Shown here: one piece after another, positions 36,115 to 47,350 of the stretch
How positions within the stretch are numbered: position 1 is the stretch's first letter
How the letters are laid out: each line of letters begins with the position of its first letter
Origin: Iris pallida
Taxonomy: Eukaryota > Streptophyta > Magnoliopsida > Asparagales > Iridaceae
Direction of reading: 5' to 3'
Assembly (NCBI GenBank): GCA_029216955.1
Contig: JANAVB010003400.1
Span: forward strand, 18,906,492-18,970,491
Length of the DNA: 64,000 bases
Translations under genes and position numbers: made by a program
The notes under the pieces: generated by a model
The model's database searches: none
Seen by the model: only the letters and a program-made list of their open reading frames with translations
Told to the model about the DNA's origin: nothing

Positions 36115-37715
36115 TCCTACCCAACTTAAAAGAATTTCGTCCTCGAAATTTAGAAAAAGTTACGGTAGGTAGGCTTCAGGTGATAGAAAGATTTTAACGA
36201 TGAGAAGAGAAATCACGATTTAATTCCTTGTACGAGGAGAAGGACGACATTCAACGAAATTTGACAATTTGATAACTAAGAGAATAAATCAATGGTTTAG
36301 TTTTGTAATGATCTTGCGCAAGACATCCTTCTGTGTCTAATTTGGTCATACTGCCATCAACCCTAGAATCGTCAAAATCTCAAAGATTTTTAATAAATTC
36401 CCCTATCTCATTCTAAGACTACTAATTCCATATTTGGGTCACGTGAAATATCATTATCTTCGAGTAATCACTATGGTTTTTATTAGTAATAAATCTTCAA
36501 AAGCCTCAATTTCTTCTCAATATTCATATTCCATAAAAGAATTTTAAGACACTTTCTTTTTCTTCTTTATCTCATTTGATGTTTCTCCTTAAGATTAACT
36601 CACAAAATTTATATTCCTTAAAATATATTCTCAATTCCTATATCTCATAATATAATTTCCAATAAGTACCAAAGTTTTGAATTCAGGGATTCTATATTCT
36701 TCTTCTTCCATCATATTTATATATATTTTTCGTTCAAACTAAATTTCGACCTCATAAAAATTGAAATTTAATAAATCAATTAGTCGGAGCAATCAAACTC
36801 TATCTTAGTCATGAAACTTCATATTCATAATCATCATAAAAATTATCCTTAGGATATCAAGAATTTCCACCGTTAATATTTGATAGCTTCGAGATTTACT
36901 ACATCAACCATCCAACTTATCATCTCATAAAATTCTCAATAATGGGTTTACCTTGAAGAACCGATTTGTCAATCAAGAAGTCTACTCTCCTTTTAAAAAA
37001 TGGTATCACATTTCTCAATTTCGCCTAATAGGATTTACCACATAATTCCACTTATGCATATTCAATCACCTTAATTAACTATACCACTATTCTCCTTGGT
37101 GGGTTTTCTCATCTAACCTCTACTAACCGAGGGATGTCATGATCAAAGTTCATCTTTACATAAGAGAATCATAAATGGAACAAGATTGCATAACTAAGGA
37201 GGAATCGTAGCGAAATACGGCTGAAGCAAATTAATCAGAAGGGAGAAAGTAGGGTTGTTAATGTTGCATGGAGAGTAAAAGGTGGTATGGGTCTAAGTAA
37301 ATCAAGATAAGGCATAAAATAAAAGGACAAGGGTTAAGCAATCAACACAAATTAAGCATTAGAAAATTTAGTAGATCACAATCATATATTAGGTCGAAAG
37401 ATTGAGTCGTAGTTGAGTCCCTATCTGAAGTCAGAAAGGACAATGTTATCATGGTAGGGTTTATAGCTAGCCATTTTGACCAAGAAGTCGCATCATAAAA
37501 ATAGAGTATAAGGAAACGTATTTTAGTGGAACATGATATACCTACATGAAGGTGGGCTCGTCTAGGTCTTGCATGTGAAATTGGTTGGAAGGGAACAGCT
37601 GGTCTTGTGCTCCAAATATTGATGTCACGATCGGGGACACCAAATGATCTAAATGGTAAGTGGGTTCTCATGTGGTACTAATTAATGCACAAAAAGGACA
37701 CAGTTAAAGAACGAA
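36115..37715 (-). other. LAR2m residual interior, non-coding
   Basis: AT-rich DNA with no ORF resembling gag or pol. Only the purine tract and the CGAGGACGAAATT block at 36115-36152 are recognisable. Confidence 0.65.
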
Positions 37716-38162
37716 ATTTAATTTAAATTCAAATGAAATCTTTTCTAACTTAAATTACCATTTTAATCAAATATTAAAATTAACAAAATCTCAAATATCA
37801 TTTTCATAATTAATAAAATATAGTAATAATTAATTTTGAAAATCATGATAAATATTTAATTATTTGAAAAATTATTTTGTAATAATTATAACTCGAAATA
37901 AATTTTATGTCGCTTGCACAAAAATAATATATACAACAATAATTTTCTAAATTATTATTTATAACCTTTTATGATGTAAAATAAGTTTTAAAAATTCCAA
38001 TGCGATGCATTAAATCAAAAATATATAAAATACATAAAACATTTGGGTATAAAAATATGTATACGTCTCGCAAATTCGCTTGTGACGTACAAATACGAAA
38101 CAAAAATCGATTCCATATTTATAAGTAAATAAAAATTTTAGTAACAATTTAGCCGGTTCACA
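37716..38162 (-). repeat. LAR2m 5' LTR remnant
   Basis: Aligned with 35672-36114 nearly base for base (447 against 443 bp). It ends TTCACA, so on the - strand it starts TGTGAA. The rest of this LTR was deleted. Confidence 0.88.
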
Positions 38163-38167
38163 GGATC

Positions 38168-39165
38168 TACTCTGGTGCAAGGACTTGCATGGCCCGTTGG
38201 AGGGCGACAACGCAAAGCCAATGGATAAAGCTGCTGAAGAGTGGAAGCGACTAGATCGGAAGTTCATTGGATTCATCCGCCAATAGTTGGATGATTCGGT
38301 ATTTCACCACGTGTCCATGGAGAGTTCAGCAAAAGCATTATGGGAGAAGTTGCATTCGCTATATGAAAGGAAGACGGCTGGCAACAAGGCATTTCTTATT
38401 CGTCATCTCGTCAACTCAAAGTACACGGAGGGTACCCCAGTGGCACAACATCTGAACGAGGTTCAGGCCATCATCAATCAACTATCTGCGATAAAGATGG
38501 TGATTGATGATGAGCTTCATGCCCTACTGCTCTTGAGCTCTCTATCGGAAAGTTAGGAGACGTTGGTGGTGTCGGTGAGCAACTCCGTGCCTGATGGAGT
38601 TGTCATGATGGAGGCAGTCAAAAGTAGCTTGTTGAATGAGGAGGTTCGGCACAAGCAAGTGAAATCGTCGTAGGAGTCCGCTCTGGTGACTTCCTGCGGG
38701 AAAGGAAGACCCAATTCACAAATGAGGACAGAGGGGAGTTCTCAGAATCTTACGATTGTGGACCGCAAGAAGGGCTACTATTACTGTAGCAAAAGGGGTC
38801 ATATCAAGAGGAACTGCATGAAGCTTAAAGCTGAGAAGGCAAAAGGCAAGGACGATCAGGAGGATCTCACAGCAATGGGAGATATCTTCATCGCAGCAAC
38901 CGATGCAGAGGAACCTTGTAGCACGTGTCATGACGGTGACTGGGTCATGGACATGGAGACGTCGTATCACGCCACTCTACATAGGAGGATCTTCACGTCA
39001 TATCGCGACGGTAGTTTTGGACGTGTGAAGATGGACGACAAGGGGACGGCTGCAGTCGTAGGCATCGGTAATGTGCACTTGACAACGAAGCTCAGTGAGA
39101 AGCCCATTCTCAAGGGTGTGCGTATGTACCGAGTTTGTGCTACAACTTGGTTTCGGTAGGGAGGC
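38168..39165 (+). pseudogene. COP3 gag (rest) and protease fragment
   Basis: It continues the gag frame after LAR2m: KDLHGPLEG, AAEEWKRLDRKF, VSMESSAKALWEKLHSLY, NKAFLIRHLVNSKY and VAQHLNEVQAIINQL form the UBN2-type capsid region. The zinc knuckle is YYCSKRGHIKRNC. A protease segment follows, but DWVMDMETSYHAT replaces the usual DTGAS-type motif (Asp-Met-Glu), so the active site is lost. TAG stops occur at 38284, 38555 and 38672. After VRMYRVC the frame shifts and continues as LCYNLVSVGRLADGGY at 39135, the pre-integrase part. Confidence 0.88.
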
Positions 39166-40117
39166 TGGCTGATGGTGGCTATCGCAGTCTATTTGGGGAT
39201 AAAGATTGGATGCTTGCGAAGGGTTCCCAACAGCTGAATCGGAAAGATTTATGTTGTGGCATGTACAGGCTCAAGCTGCTAAGCTGTACAGGTAGGCCAC
39301 AGACACCGAATGAAGGCTCGAGGGGTGCTCGACAGGAGGTGGATTGTCGAAAACTTGCTGAGGAGGGGCTTCTAGGTGCTTTGAGGGATACGGAGGATTC
39401 GATTCGTCGAAAAAAAGCGATGGATGGTGGTGAGTCAAAGATTGAGGGTCAGTCCATCGATCCCATGACAGTTGGTCGGTCTCCAGGTGGGGGTTGCTCT
39501 ACGAATCCGGTTCTGGTGATGGGTGGTTTGCCAAAGCTTCATGGAGCGACATCTGTTTCAGCAGTTTAAAGCCAAGAAGGAGATCAAGGTTTACAGCAAA
39601 CTCAATCTGAGGTGGGAGCATCATCGTTTACACAATTCAGGGGGAGCTGTAGGTCATCGACGGCATACACAGTGCATGATATTCTGCTCGAGGACGCATG
39701 TGTATGGGGGAGCTTCAAGTTCAGACACAAAGGTGGGCAGGTTCAGGAGTTCGAATCTCAGAAAGACCGCATCGTCTGCTTGTTGGGCCAGCCAAGGATG
39801 AAGAAGCTCGTCGGAACGTTAACACTTTCCGGTGGAAGACAGAAGTCGGAACAGGCAGCCGAGACTTGCGGTGAGGCTAATCGTCAAGGACTTCGGTCTT
39901 GATCGTGTTATTGATATCGACAGGATCCCAGTAGTACAAGAGGTACTATGCATAGCAGCTAGCGTCGACGTGACGGTCGAGGAGCTGGAGAGGAAGGAAG
40001 ATGGAAAGCAGCTCGGGGGATCAAAGATCAGTGGCATGGGGGAGCAGGAACTTTGTCGCATGACGACAGGCATGGAGTCCAGTTGAGGAGCCATGGGGTC
40101 AACACCCTCTCATCAGA
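39135..40117 (+). pseudogene. COP3 rearranged interior
   Basis: It begins with the copia block LCYNLVSVGRLADGGYR and the GMYRL segment, then loses similarity. No integrase DDE, no RT YVDD and no RNase H could be read in any frame. Short open runs (for example 39342-39569, 39612-39902, 39832-40086) have no recognised domain. Most of pol has been deleted or replaced. Confidence 0.65.
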
Positions 40118-40278
40118 CTGGAAGGGAAGATTGTTGGAGTCCAGTCTGGATTTGGTAATAGTATATTTATGGAGTCCAAATCTGATTAAACATTTAATTT
40201 AATTTGGATGTCCATAATTAGTGCTTGGCTATTTTAGATATAATAAGATTCTTATTTGAGGGTTTCCTATTTAAGAGG
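40118..40278 (+). repeat. COP3 polypurine tract and truncated 3' LTR
   Basis: GACTGGAAGGGAAGA (40117-40131) is followed by TGTTGGAGTCCAGTCTGG. The LTR matches 31684-31822 with a few substitutions and a small indel, then breaks off at CCTATTTAAGAG, where LINE sequence resumes. Confidence 0.9.
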
Positions 40279-40849
40279 TGTATGGCATCTGGATGATCAT
40301 CCGGTTGGGCGACAGTATAGAGCAGAAATTAGTAAAGTGGGGATTAACTTGGAGGCCGATGAAGACTATTGGATGTGGGACCAAGCCACATCTGGTAAAT
40401 TCGAACATAAAATTGGTTTAAGCAGTTCTAACTACATGTGCTGATGGACGATCGAGAATTTGTATGGGTGAAACTTGTATCTAGAAAGATGCAATATTAT
40501 ATGTATAAACTATTGTGCGGTCTCTTATTGTCTAAAGACCGGCTTCAGCGGTTTGGTATTAATATGCCAAATACACTGTAAGCTATGCCAAAGGTATCCA
40601 GAGTCACTTCAATACCTTTTTTTTAGGTGTCCTTTCTCATAGCATATATGGAAAATACAAAGTGCTAAGGCTACGTATAGGCACCACTTTGGCATGCGGC
40701 ATTCAGGATGTGATTGGAGAGAGAATCGACGGAGATGGGTGCAGAATGGTTCAGAGAGGCGAGGATTCGTCTATCGACGACAGTTTGGTATATTTAGAAA
40801 GAAGCAATAATCGTATTTTTTTAGGGTATTAGTACTCCTATTATTGGAA
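40279..40849 (+). pseudogene. LIN2 ORF2 C-terminus (zf-RVT region)
   Basis: Frames broken by several indels carry KFEHKIGLSSSNY, VSRKMQYYMYKLLCGLLLSK DRLQRFGINMP and finally ERNNRIF with STPIIG. These match the LIN1 C-terminus (ARKMQLCVYKLLLGRLLTRD, ERNRRIFEG, TPPVGILHNIEFD). The last codons are split by the MITE at 40850. Confidence 0.75.
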
Positions 40850-41187
40850 GAGAAATTTTGAGTTGCATCCCACTTGTTTTACCATAATTCAAGGTGCACC
40901 CCACCGAATTACCATAATACATGAAACCCCCCACTTTAAACGGAAACTGTCAATGACTAACAGTTAACTCCTTTGACCACCTATTTAAGTGGGGGTGCAT
41001 CTTGAATTATGGTAAAATAAGTGGGGAGCAACTCAATTTTTATTTATTTATTTATGTAGGTCAAATGAGTTGACTGTTAGCCATTGACGATTTTCGTTAA
41101 AAGTGGGAGCTTTTATATATTTTGGTAATTCGGTGGGGTGCACCTTGAATTATGGTAAAATAAGTAGAGGACAACTCAAAATTTCTC
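40850..41187. mobile_element. Mutator-like MITE, 338 bp
   Basis: The ends are perfect inverted repeats for 16 bp (GAGAAATTTTGAGTTG and its complement), and imperfect pairing extends to more than 120 bp on each side. The flanking 9-bp duplication is TTATTGGAA (40841-40849) and TTATAGGAA (41188-41196), one mismatch. Long TIRs with a 9-bp duplication identify a non-autonomous Mutator-like element. Removing it and one duplication copy makes LIN2 read STPIIGIVNNIEYD, collinear with LIN1 TPPVGILHNIEFD. Confidence 0.93.
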
Positions 41188-41250
41188 TTATAGGAATTGT
41201 AAACAATATAGAATATGATTCGATGACCATGAGTCCTGTAATTACTTTCT

Positions 41251-41602
<352 letters not shown>

Positions 41603-42100
41603 ACGTATAAATTCTGTAATTTTTTGTTACAGGCCGTGGTGGTGGTTGTGTTGGTGGTGGTGGTAGAAGGAGAAACGAAGATGAAGAAGGAAATAAGAAT
41701 CAGTCCAGATCGCGTCGAACGTCGTCGAGCCCTCCTAGAATAACGAGGAGTACCAGCGGCGCTGAGAAGAATCGGTCCGATTCGCGTCGGACGTCGTCGA
41801 GACCTCATCGAACAAGGAGAAGTACCAGCGGCGCCGCTCCTCAGGCTCCCGGCTTAGTAAATTTTACTGTCCATGCCATTGTCAAGAATTTTATTTTTTA
41901 TCTAACAATTTAATATTTTGGTAAGAAAGCTACATGCCATGGTGGTGGTGGTGAACTGAGAAAACCTGCTTCTGAGGTCGGGCGAATCATCTGCTCACAT
42001 ATTTTTAAAAAAAATCTGTATTGATCGGACTATATTTTTACTTTTCTAATGATAATATTTTCGAAGAGAACGTTTTTTTGTATTGTGACATTTTATCATA
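41603..42100 (+). other. MUL left subterminal duplicate of exon-2 region
   Basis: The segment around ACAGGCCGTGGTGGTGG is a rearranged copy of the second-exon region of the MUL gene (reverse complement of 59150-59290). Here it reads openly as an Arg-Ser-rich peptide with two copies of an SRRTSSSPPR-like unit. Exon 1 and its intron are missing. A further fragment with CATGCCATGGTGGTGGTGG recurs at 41930. Confidence 0.65.
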
Positions 42101-42106
42101 TTAACC

Positions 42107-42780
42107 ATCTTTATAATATTTACAGTATTTTAAAAAAATATCATTTACCAAAGTATATTCGAATTTTTACGTTAACAAAGTATGGTACATTTTGGACGGA
42201 GAATGGCCATTCTCCTTGCTTTTAACACAGAGAATGACCATTCTCCTTGCTTTTAACACGGAGAATGGTAACATGGAGAATGGTCATTCTCCGTACTTTT
42301 AACATGGAGAATGGCCCTTCTTCGTGCTTTTAACATGGAGAATGGCCACTCTCTGTGCTTTTAACACGGAGAATGGCTACTCTCTGTGGTTTTAACAAAG
42401 TATGGTACATTTAGGACGGAGAATGTTCAATATTTTGTCATATTAACCATCTTTCTAATATTTACAGTATTTAAAAAAATATTATTTACCAAAGTATATT
42501 CGAATTTTTACGTTAACAAAGTATGGTACATTTTGGACGGAGAATGGCCATTCTTCTTGCTTTTAACATGGAGAATGTAACACGGAGAATGGTCATTCTC
42601 CGAGCTTTTAACACGGAGAATGGCCTTCTCCATGCTTTTAACACGAAGAATGGCCACTCTGTGCTTTTAACGAAGTATGGTACATTTAGGACGAAGAATG
42701 TTCAAGTATCTCATTCATTTTTTACCAAATATTTACAGTATTTTTAATACCATTTACCAAAGTATATTCATTTAATATTA
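42107..42780. repeat. palindromic minisatellite block 1 with higher-order repeat
   Basis: Units of about 31 bp are built on GGAGAATGGCCATTCTCC, a perfect palindrome, separated by GCTTTTAACA-type spacers. The block from about 42107 to 42440 recurs from about 42445 in a higher-order copy of about 338 bp, sharing CAGTATTT, TTACGTTAACAAAGTATGG and the palindromes; a third partial copy starts near 42722. ORFs here are repeat artefacts. Confidence 0.88.
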
Positions 42781-43476
42781 AAGCATGTTGAAGAAAATCT
42801 GAATATCATTTTATCAGGCTTCCACTGTATAGCTGCACAAAATTGCTTGCGAGTGTTTGAATATAATTAACCTACTATCCAAGAGAATTTTTCTTACATT
42901 ACATACTTTCCTTCAGCAATAACAAGGGATGAACAGGCAGTATTATATTATGCATTATACTGGCATAGAATTCATACTGATGGCATCAATGTACTAATTA
43001 TTTACAGAAAACAAAAATAATACAATCAAATAAAGTTTAGTGATCCCAGGAATGCATCCGTAATGAGGCCATCTGTAAACCCTAGGAATGCACCCAGGAC
43101 TCATGAAATCTGTGAAGGGCAACTACAAATCAAAGGAATACACCAAAAGATCAAAATTATCTGTGAAGGCCAACTGCAAATCAAATAAATGCATCAACCA
43201 AACAAATCATAATCAAATTAAGTATACTTCATTCCAAGTCCAATAAACTGCATAATCCACGTTACAGTAATTTGCCCAATCCACGTTAGTAATTCAACAT
43301 AGAACCTGCATAATTCACAATACAATAATCCAAACAAATATCAGACCTACTCTAAATTCAAGACTAGATTACATTTTCCAAACAAATTACGAACCATGCA
43401 CCGCAACGGTGCTTAGTACAAGCAAAATTTAGTCTTACAATATTTCAAACACAAAATTTAGTTTGACCCCCAAGAC
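42781..43476. other. MUL interior, unassigned
   Basis: AT-rich DNA, no convincing ORF on either strand. It ends with AAGAC, the target duplication of the solo LTR. Confidence 0.6.
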
Positions 43477-46400
43477 TGTGAGACCCGTCTCACTGTATCG
43501 GTATTTATATACGGATACGTATTTTTGTACTGTGTTTTTGTATTTTTTTGATTTTCGGAATGCTTTAAAAATTTTCCCAACTTATAGATTTTTTTCCTTG
43601 ACCGACATATCGTCAGTATACCATTGTATGCTGACGGCATACCTGTCACTCCCGTTTTCTGTTATACGTATTTTTAGTGTACGTATACGAAATTTTGGCC
43701 TTTGTCAGGAGATCTGTATTTTGACTCGTCTTTCTTAGCCTTGCTTTGGTTTGATTTTGACTTGGTTTAATTTGGTTCGTTTCAACTTGGTATAGGACTT
43801 GGTTTGGATTGGTTTGAGATGAGAAGGTTTGTACAAAACCCAACTCCTCTCTCTCTTTTTTCCATTATTTTATTTCTTTTCATCTTCATCCTCTTCACCT
43901 TCTTCCTCCAACCTAAGGCAAGTACATCTTGCCAAATGTTAGACAAATATTATTTTGTTTGTTCTAAAATCTTTCTTACATGATTCTAAGTATCTTTAGA
44001 ACTTAGCATTTTTTTATTTTGGTGGATAAATTCTTGTAGATCTAAGTTTACTTTATTTTTGGTTTTCTTGGGTTTTGATCTACCAAACTTTATTATTTTC
44101 AAGTTTTTATTGTTCTACGTTGTAGAGAATTTCGTTCTACCCTATTTTGACCTATGGAAGTCCAAATTTGGACTTATAGTGAAGGTTTTATGGAGCTTGG
44201 AAGCTATGTGTTCCATGGCCATCCTTTTCAAATTTTCAGAGATGGATGGGTACCCATCGACCCTGCCGTATAGATGGCACCCCATCGACCCTGCCGCATA
44301 GATGACACCCCATCGACCTTGCCGCATAGATGGCACCCCATCGACCCTGTCGCATGGGATTCTGTTTACCTTGTCGCATAGATGGTACCCTATCGACCTT
44401 GCCGCATGGATGGCACCCCATCGACCCTGCAGCATGGATGGCACCCCATCGACCCTGCTGCATAGATGGCACCACATCGACCCTTACGCATAGATGGCAC
44501 CCCATCGACGCTGCCGCATGGATGGCACCTCATCGACCCTGCCGTATGGATGGCACCCCATCAACCCTGCCGCGTAGATGGCATCCCATCAACCCTGCCA
44601 CATAGATGTGTACCCATCGACTCTGGCCGCATGAGAAGATGTGTATCCATCGACTCTGGCCGCATGAGAAGATGGGTACCCATCCACCCTTGGCCGCATA
44701 GTGTTTATTTTGGCTGTTTTTGTATGTTTTATGCCCTTTTTGGCTGATGTGTGGCCAAAATTTCTTCCAACTCCTAACATGAAAGTTGTAGATCCTTTCC
44801 TTGGCTTCAAGAATATGTTACCAACTATTTTATGCAAGTTTCTTTCATTCTTGATATGGAGCTTATGATTGCATTGCATGTTTCCTATCTTGGCCTAAAT
44901 TGCGACGACCCTACTTATTTGCTTGATACTTCTTTAATAGATAAATTTCTTAACATAATTTGATAATATTATACAGTTAGAGAATGATTGTATCCCTCTC
45001 ATACCCTTAACACTAGTACAGATTCGATTGGTGTATTAGGCCAAGTAGTTACCTCATTTATTCCTTCTCATATGTTATGAAGCACCTTTTATCAAGATCT
45101 ATGTACAAGCTTTCTTACGTCTATGATTGCTTAACATGATAGTGACCTATTGTGGTTCACTCATAATGTATGTCTTTCTTCTTTTCTTAACACGATAGTG
45201 ACCCGTTGCGGTGCACTCAAGTCACATGTCACTCCTTTGCTTAACATGATTGTGGCCCGTCGTGGCGCACCCCTAACAAGTAATCTTAGCATGATAGTGA
45301 CCCGTCGTGGTGCACTCCAGACAAGTAACATGACATGACAAGACATGAACCATGAATGCTGTTGTGACGGCTCTATTGGCTTACAAGTAATGAATGATTT
45401 GGACACCGTGGGTGTTTCTCTTGAGTGTGTTTGTACAAGCTACATGTTTTGTATTGCATCATGTCTAGGACATGAATTTCTGGTTTTCCACGATCAGGGA
45501 TTCATACTGAATCTGGCTAGGATTAATGACTAGATTGATCAAGTAGTTCATATAGGAAGGTATTTCGGCTACAAGCAATCCCGTTATCTGGGCGCCTTCT
45601 CTGATAGATTTGTAGCCTGCCGACGAGTAGGGCACATTTCCAGCCCACTATCTTGTGGGGCACTTCATAAAATAAGTGATATGTACACTGTCATGTGTTG
45701 TACCCCCAAGTCACCTGATAACTCTCTTAGGATAAATTTGTTTCCTGGGCGATGTACCTACTAGTATATGTACATGAGATACATTTGTCTCCTGGGCGAT
45801 GTATCCACTATAAATCCTTGTAACTTGCGTCTAGATAACCTGGATAGTCTGCAGGGCTTGTGGCTGTAGGGATACATCATTGTATCTTGCTAGTAACAAG
45901 GGTTGTGATAACCCTAGTTAGCTAATGTATCAAGCCATACTCATTGCTTGGCCGTGATTGATGGATGGAGTCAGTCCAATCCAGTCTAGTTTTGTCTAGG
46001 CAGTGTCCGTATGTTTATTTTAGTACGCTATGGTTTATGCCTTACCTTGTCGATAAATGATCAGAGACTAAGTTCTATTCAGAAGAAGGGTTACAACCCC
46101 GGTCCTTGTTTGGTTTACGTGTTGTAACTTGGCTTCCGGAATGGTTCCTAAGTTATCCTATCATTGTCGTCCTATTCAGTACTCACATTCTATACATGAT
46201 CTTTATGCTATACAATGATCAGAGACTTCCGAATTAGTTCATAAGTCCACTTGTCATTGTCATTCAATATAATTCTTATATGCTCACATGATCAATTATC
46301 TCACAAGCTATGCATGACTCCCTACGTCGGGTCACCATGCTCTTATGACCCGGCTATCTCACAAGTTCATATGTTCAATTGCTTTTACATATTCTCAAGC

Positions 46401-47179
46401 TTCTGTTTACTTAACATGTCTACACCTTACATTATGTTGCATGATAATTACTTTATGCTCCAAGATGCTTACTTATTGTCTTTCTATGTTCGGGATAAGT
46501 GCATTGGTAGTGCACGAGTCTCGATCTGCCCTTACTCATTTGTATTTCTAATTGTTGATGTTAGTGATTGCTGGTTTTAGTTCATAGTTTGGCCTCCTTT
46601 GTGGTACTTGCTATTGGGGGTCTGACCCCACTGGTTTTGTTTGGCCAGATCTAATAGAGAAGCCCAGAGGTCTTCCGTACCATCTACTCGATGGTGACCA
46701 TCTAGAGCACCAGAGTACCCAAGTGGGTTTTCTCATTTTTATTCTTCCACTGGTTATGTACATTATTCTTTTGTGGCGTTTAGCCTCCGAGCACGTGTTT
46801 AGCTCGTGTTTTGGTCCTTAACATTTAGCCTACGGGCATAAACATGATGCGCGTATTCTAGATTGCAGCTAGAGCTATCATGTATGACTAATACTCTTGC
46901 TAGTTTCTCCATTTTGTATTACTAGCTTCATGATCATCCATATATGGTTTGGAACGTTTTACTATTGTATGTCTGATGATCATACTTCTTGCACCTTGTA
47001 TAATTGCCTGTGATTGAGATACCTTAGATTGTTTTAACATAGGATCGACTGTTGGCTTGTAGAAGTAACCCCTATGTCTTGACAGCTTATACGTAATTTC
47101 AGAGTACTGGTGTACTTTGGGATTGCGTAGCTGGCCTTGTCCGTCTCCACTTGCCAGTATTCTGGTCCTGGTCATGACA
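43477..47179 (+). repeat. solo LTR, gypsy (GYP1-related)
   Basis: 3,703 bp, TGTGAGACCCG to GGTCATGACA, flanked by perfect 5-bp duplications AAGAC (43472-43476 and 47180-47184), with no internal region. Such a structure arises by recombination between two LTRs of one element. Blocks shared with the GYP1 LTR show the same superfamily branch. ORFs in it have no domain. Confidence 0.93.
44238..44712 (+). repeat. 28-bp minisatellite in solo LTR
   Basis: About 17 copies of a unit containing GATGGCACCCCATCGACCCT; unit starts at 44273, 44301 and 44329 are 28 bp apart. The last three copies (44600-44700) are longer variants with GTACCCATC. Open frames through it on both strands (PHRPCRMDG-type) are artefacts. 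Confidence 0.92.
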
Positions 47180-47184
47180 AAGAC

Positions 47185-47350
47185 CAACAAATATTCAGGA
47201 CCATATTACAATTCAAATATTACTTCCAAATTGAAATAAAAGTTTCAAAACTCAAAAGATGAATCTTCATCTCCATCTTCTTCTTCTTTTTTTCTTCTTT
47301 TTTTCTTCTTTTTTTTCTTCTTCTTCCTCAAAATATCCTTCACCTACACC
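47185..47350. other. MUL interior between solo LTR and tandem repeat
   Basis: It contains a (CTT)n/(TTC)n-like tract (47272-47332). On the - strand this reads as a Glu/Lys-rich run; no gene is asserted. Confidence 0.5.

Larger units (their letters stand above)
32543..38162 (-). mobile_element. LAR2m: large gypsy-like element, internally deleted
   Basis: It is inserted in COP3 gag with a perfect 5-bp duplication GGATC (32538-32542 and 38163-38167). On the - strand the 3' LTR is complete (32543-36114), preceded by the GAGGACGAAATTCTTTTAAG block and the purine-rich TTGGGTAGGA. Only the first 447 bp of the 5' LTR remain (37716-38162). Between them are 1.6 kb of non-coding DNA. The family is the same as LAR2p at 52104-58353: termini and LTR interiors match in inverse orientation. 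Confidence 0.9.
31684..40278 (+). mobile_element. COP3: copia retrotransposon, deleted and nested
   Basis: A 5' LTR, an initiator-Met primer site, gag, a protease fragment, a scrambled interior without integrase or RT, a polypurine tract and a truncated 3' LTR occur in order on the + strand. LAR2m is inserted in gag at codon 28. Without it the element is about 3 kb. The 3' LTR is cut after about 147 bp, at the LIN2 junction, so no target duplication can be tested (left flank CGGTG). Confidence 0.88.

Noticed and set aside
38686..39165. Zinc-knuckle host gene
   Set aside because: The CCHC motif is in frame with a copia gag capsid region and followed by a protease fragment, between a copia primer site and polypurine tract.
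44142..44747. ORFs with repeated APHRPCRMDG-like peptides on both strands
   Set aside because: They come from the 28-bp minisatellite inside a solo LTR; open in many frames.
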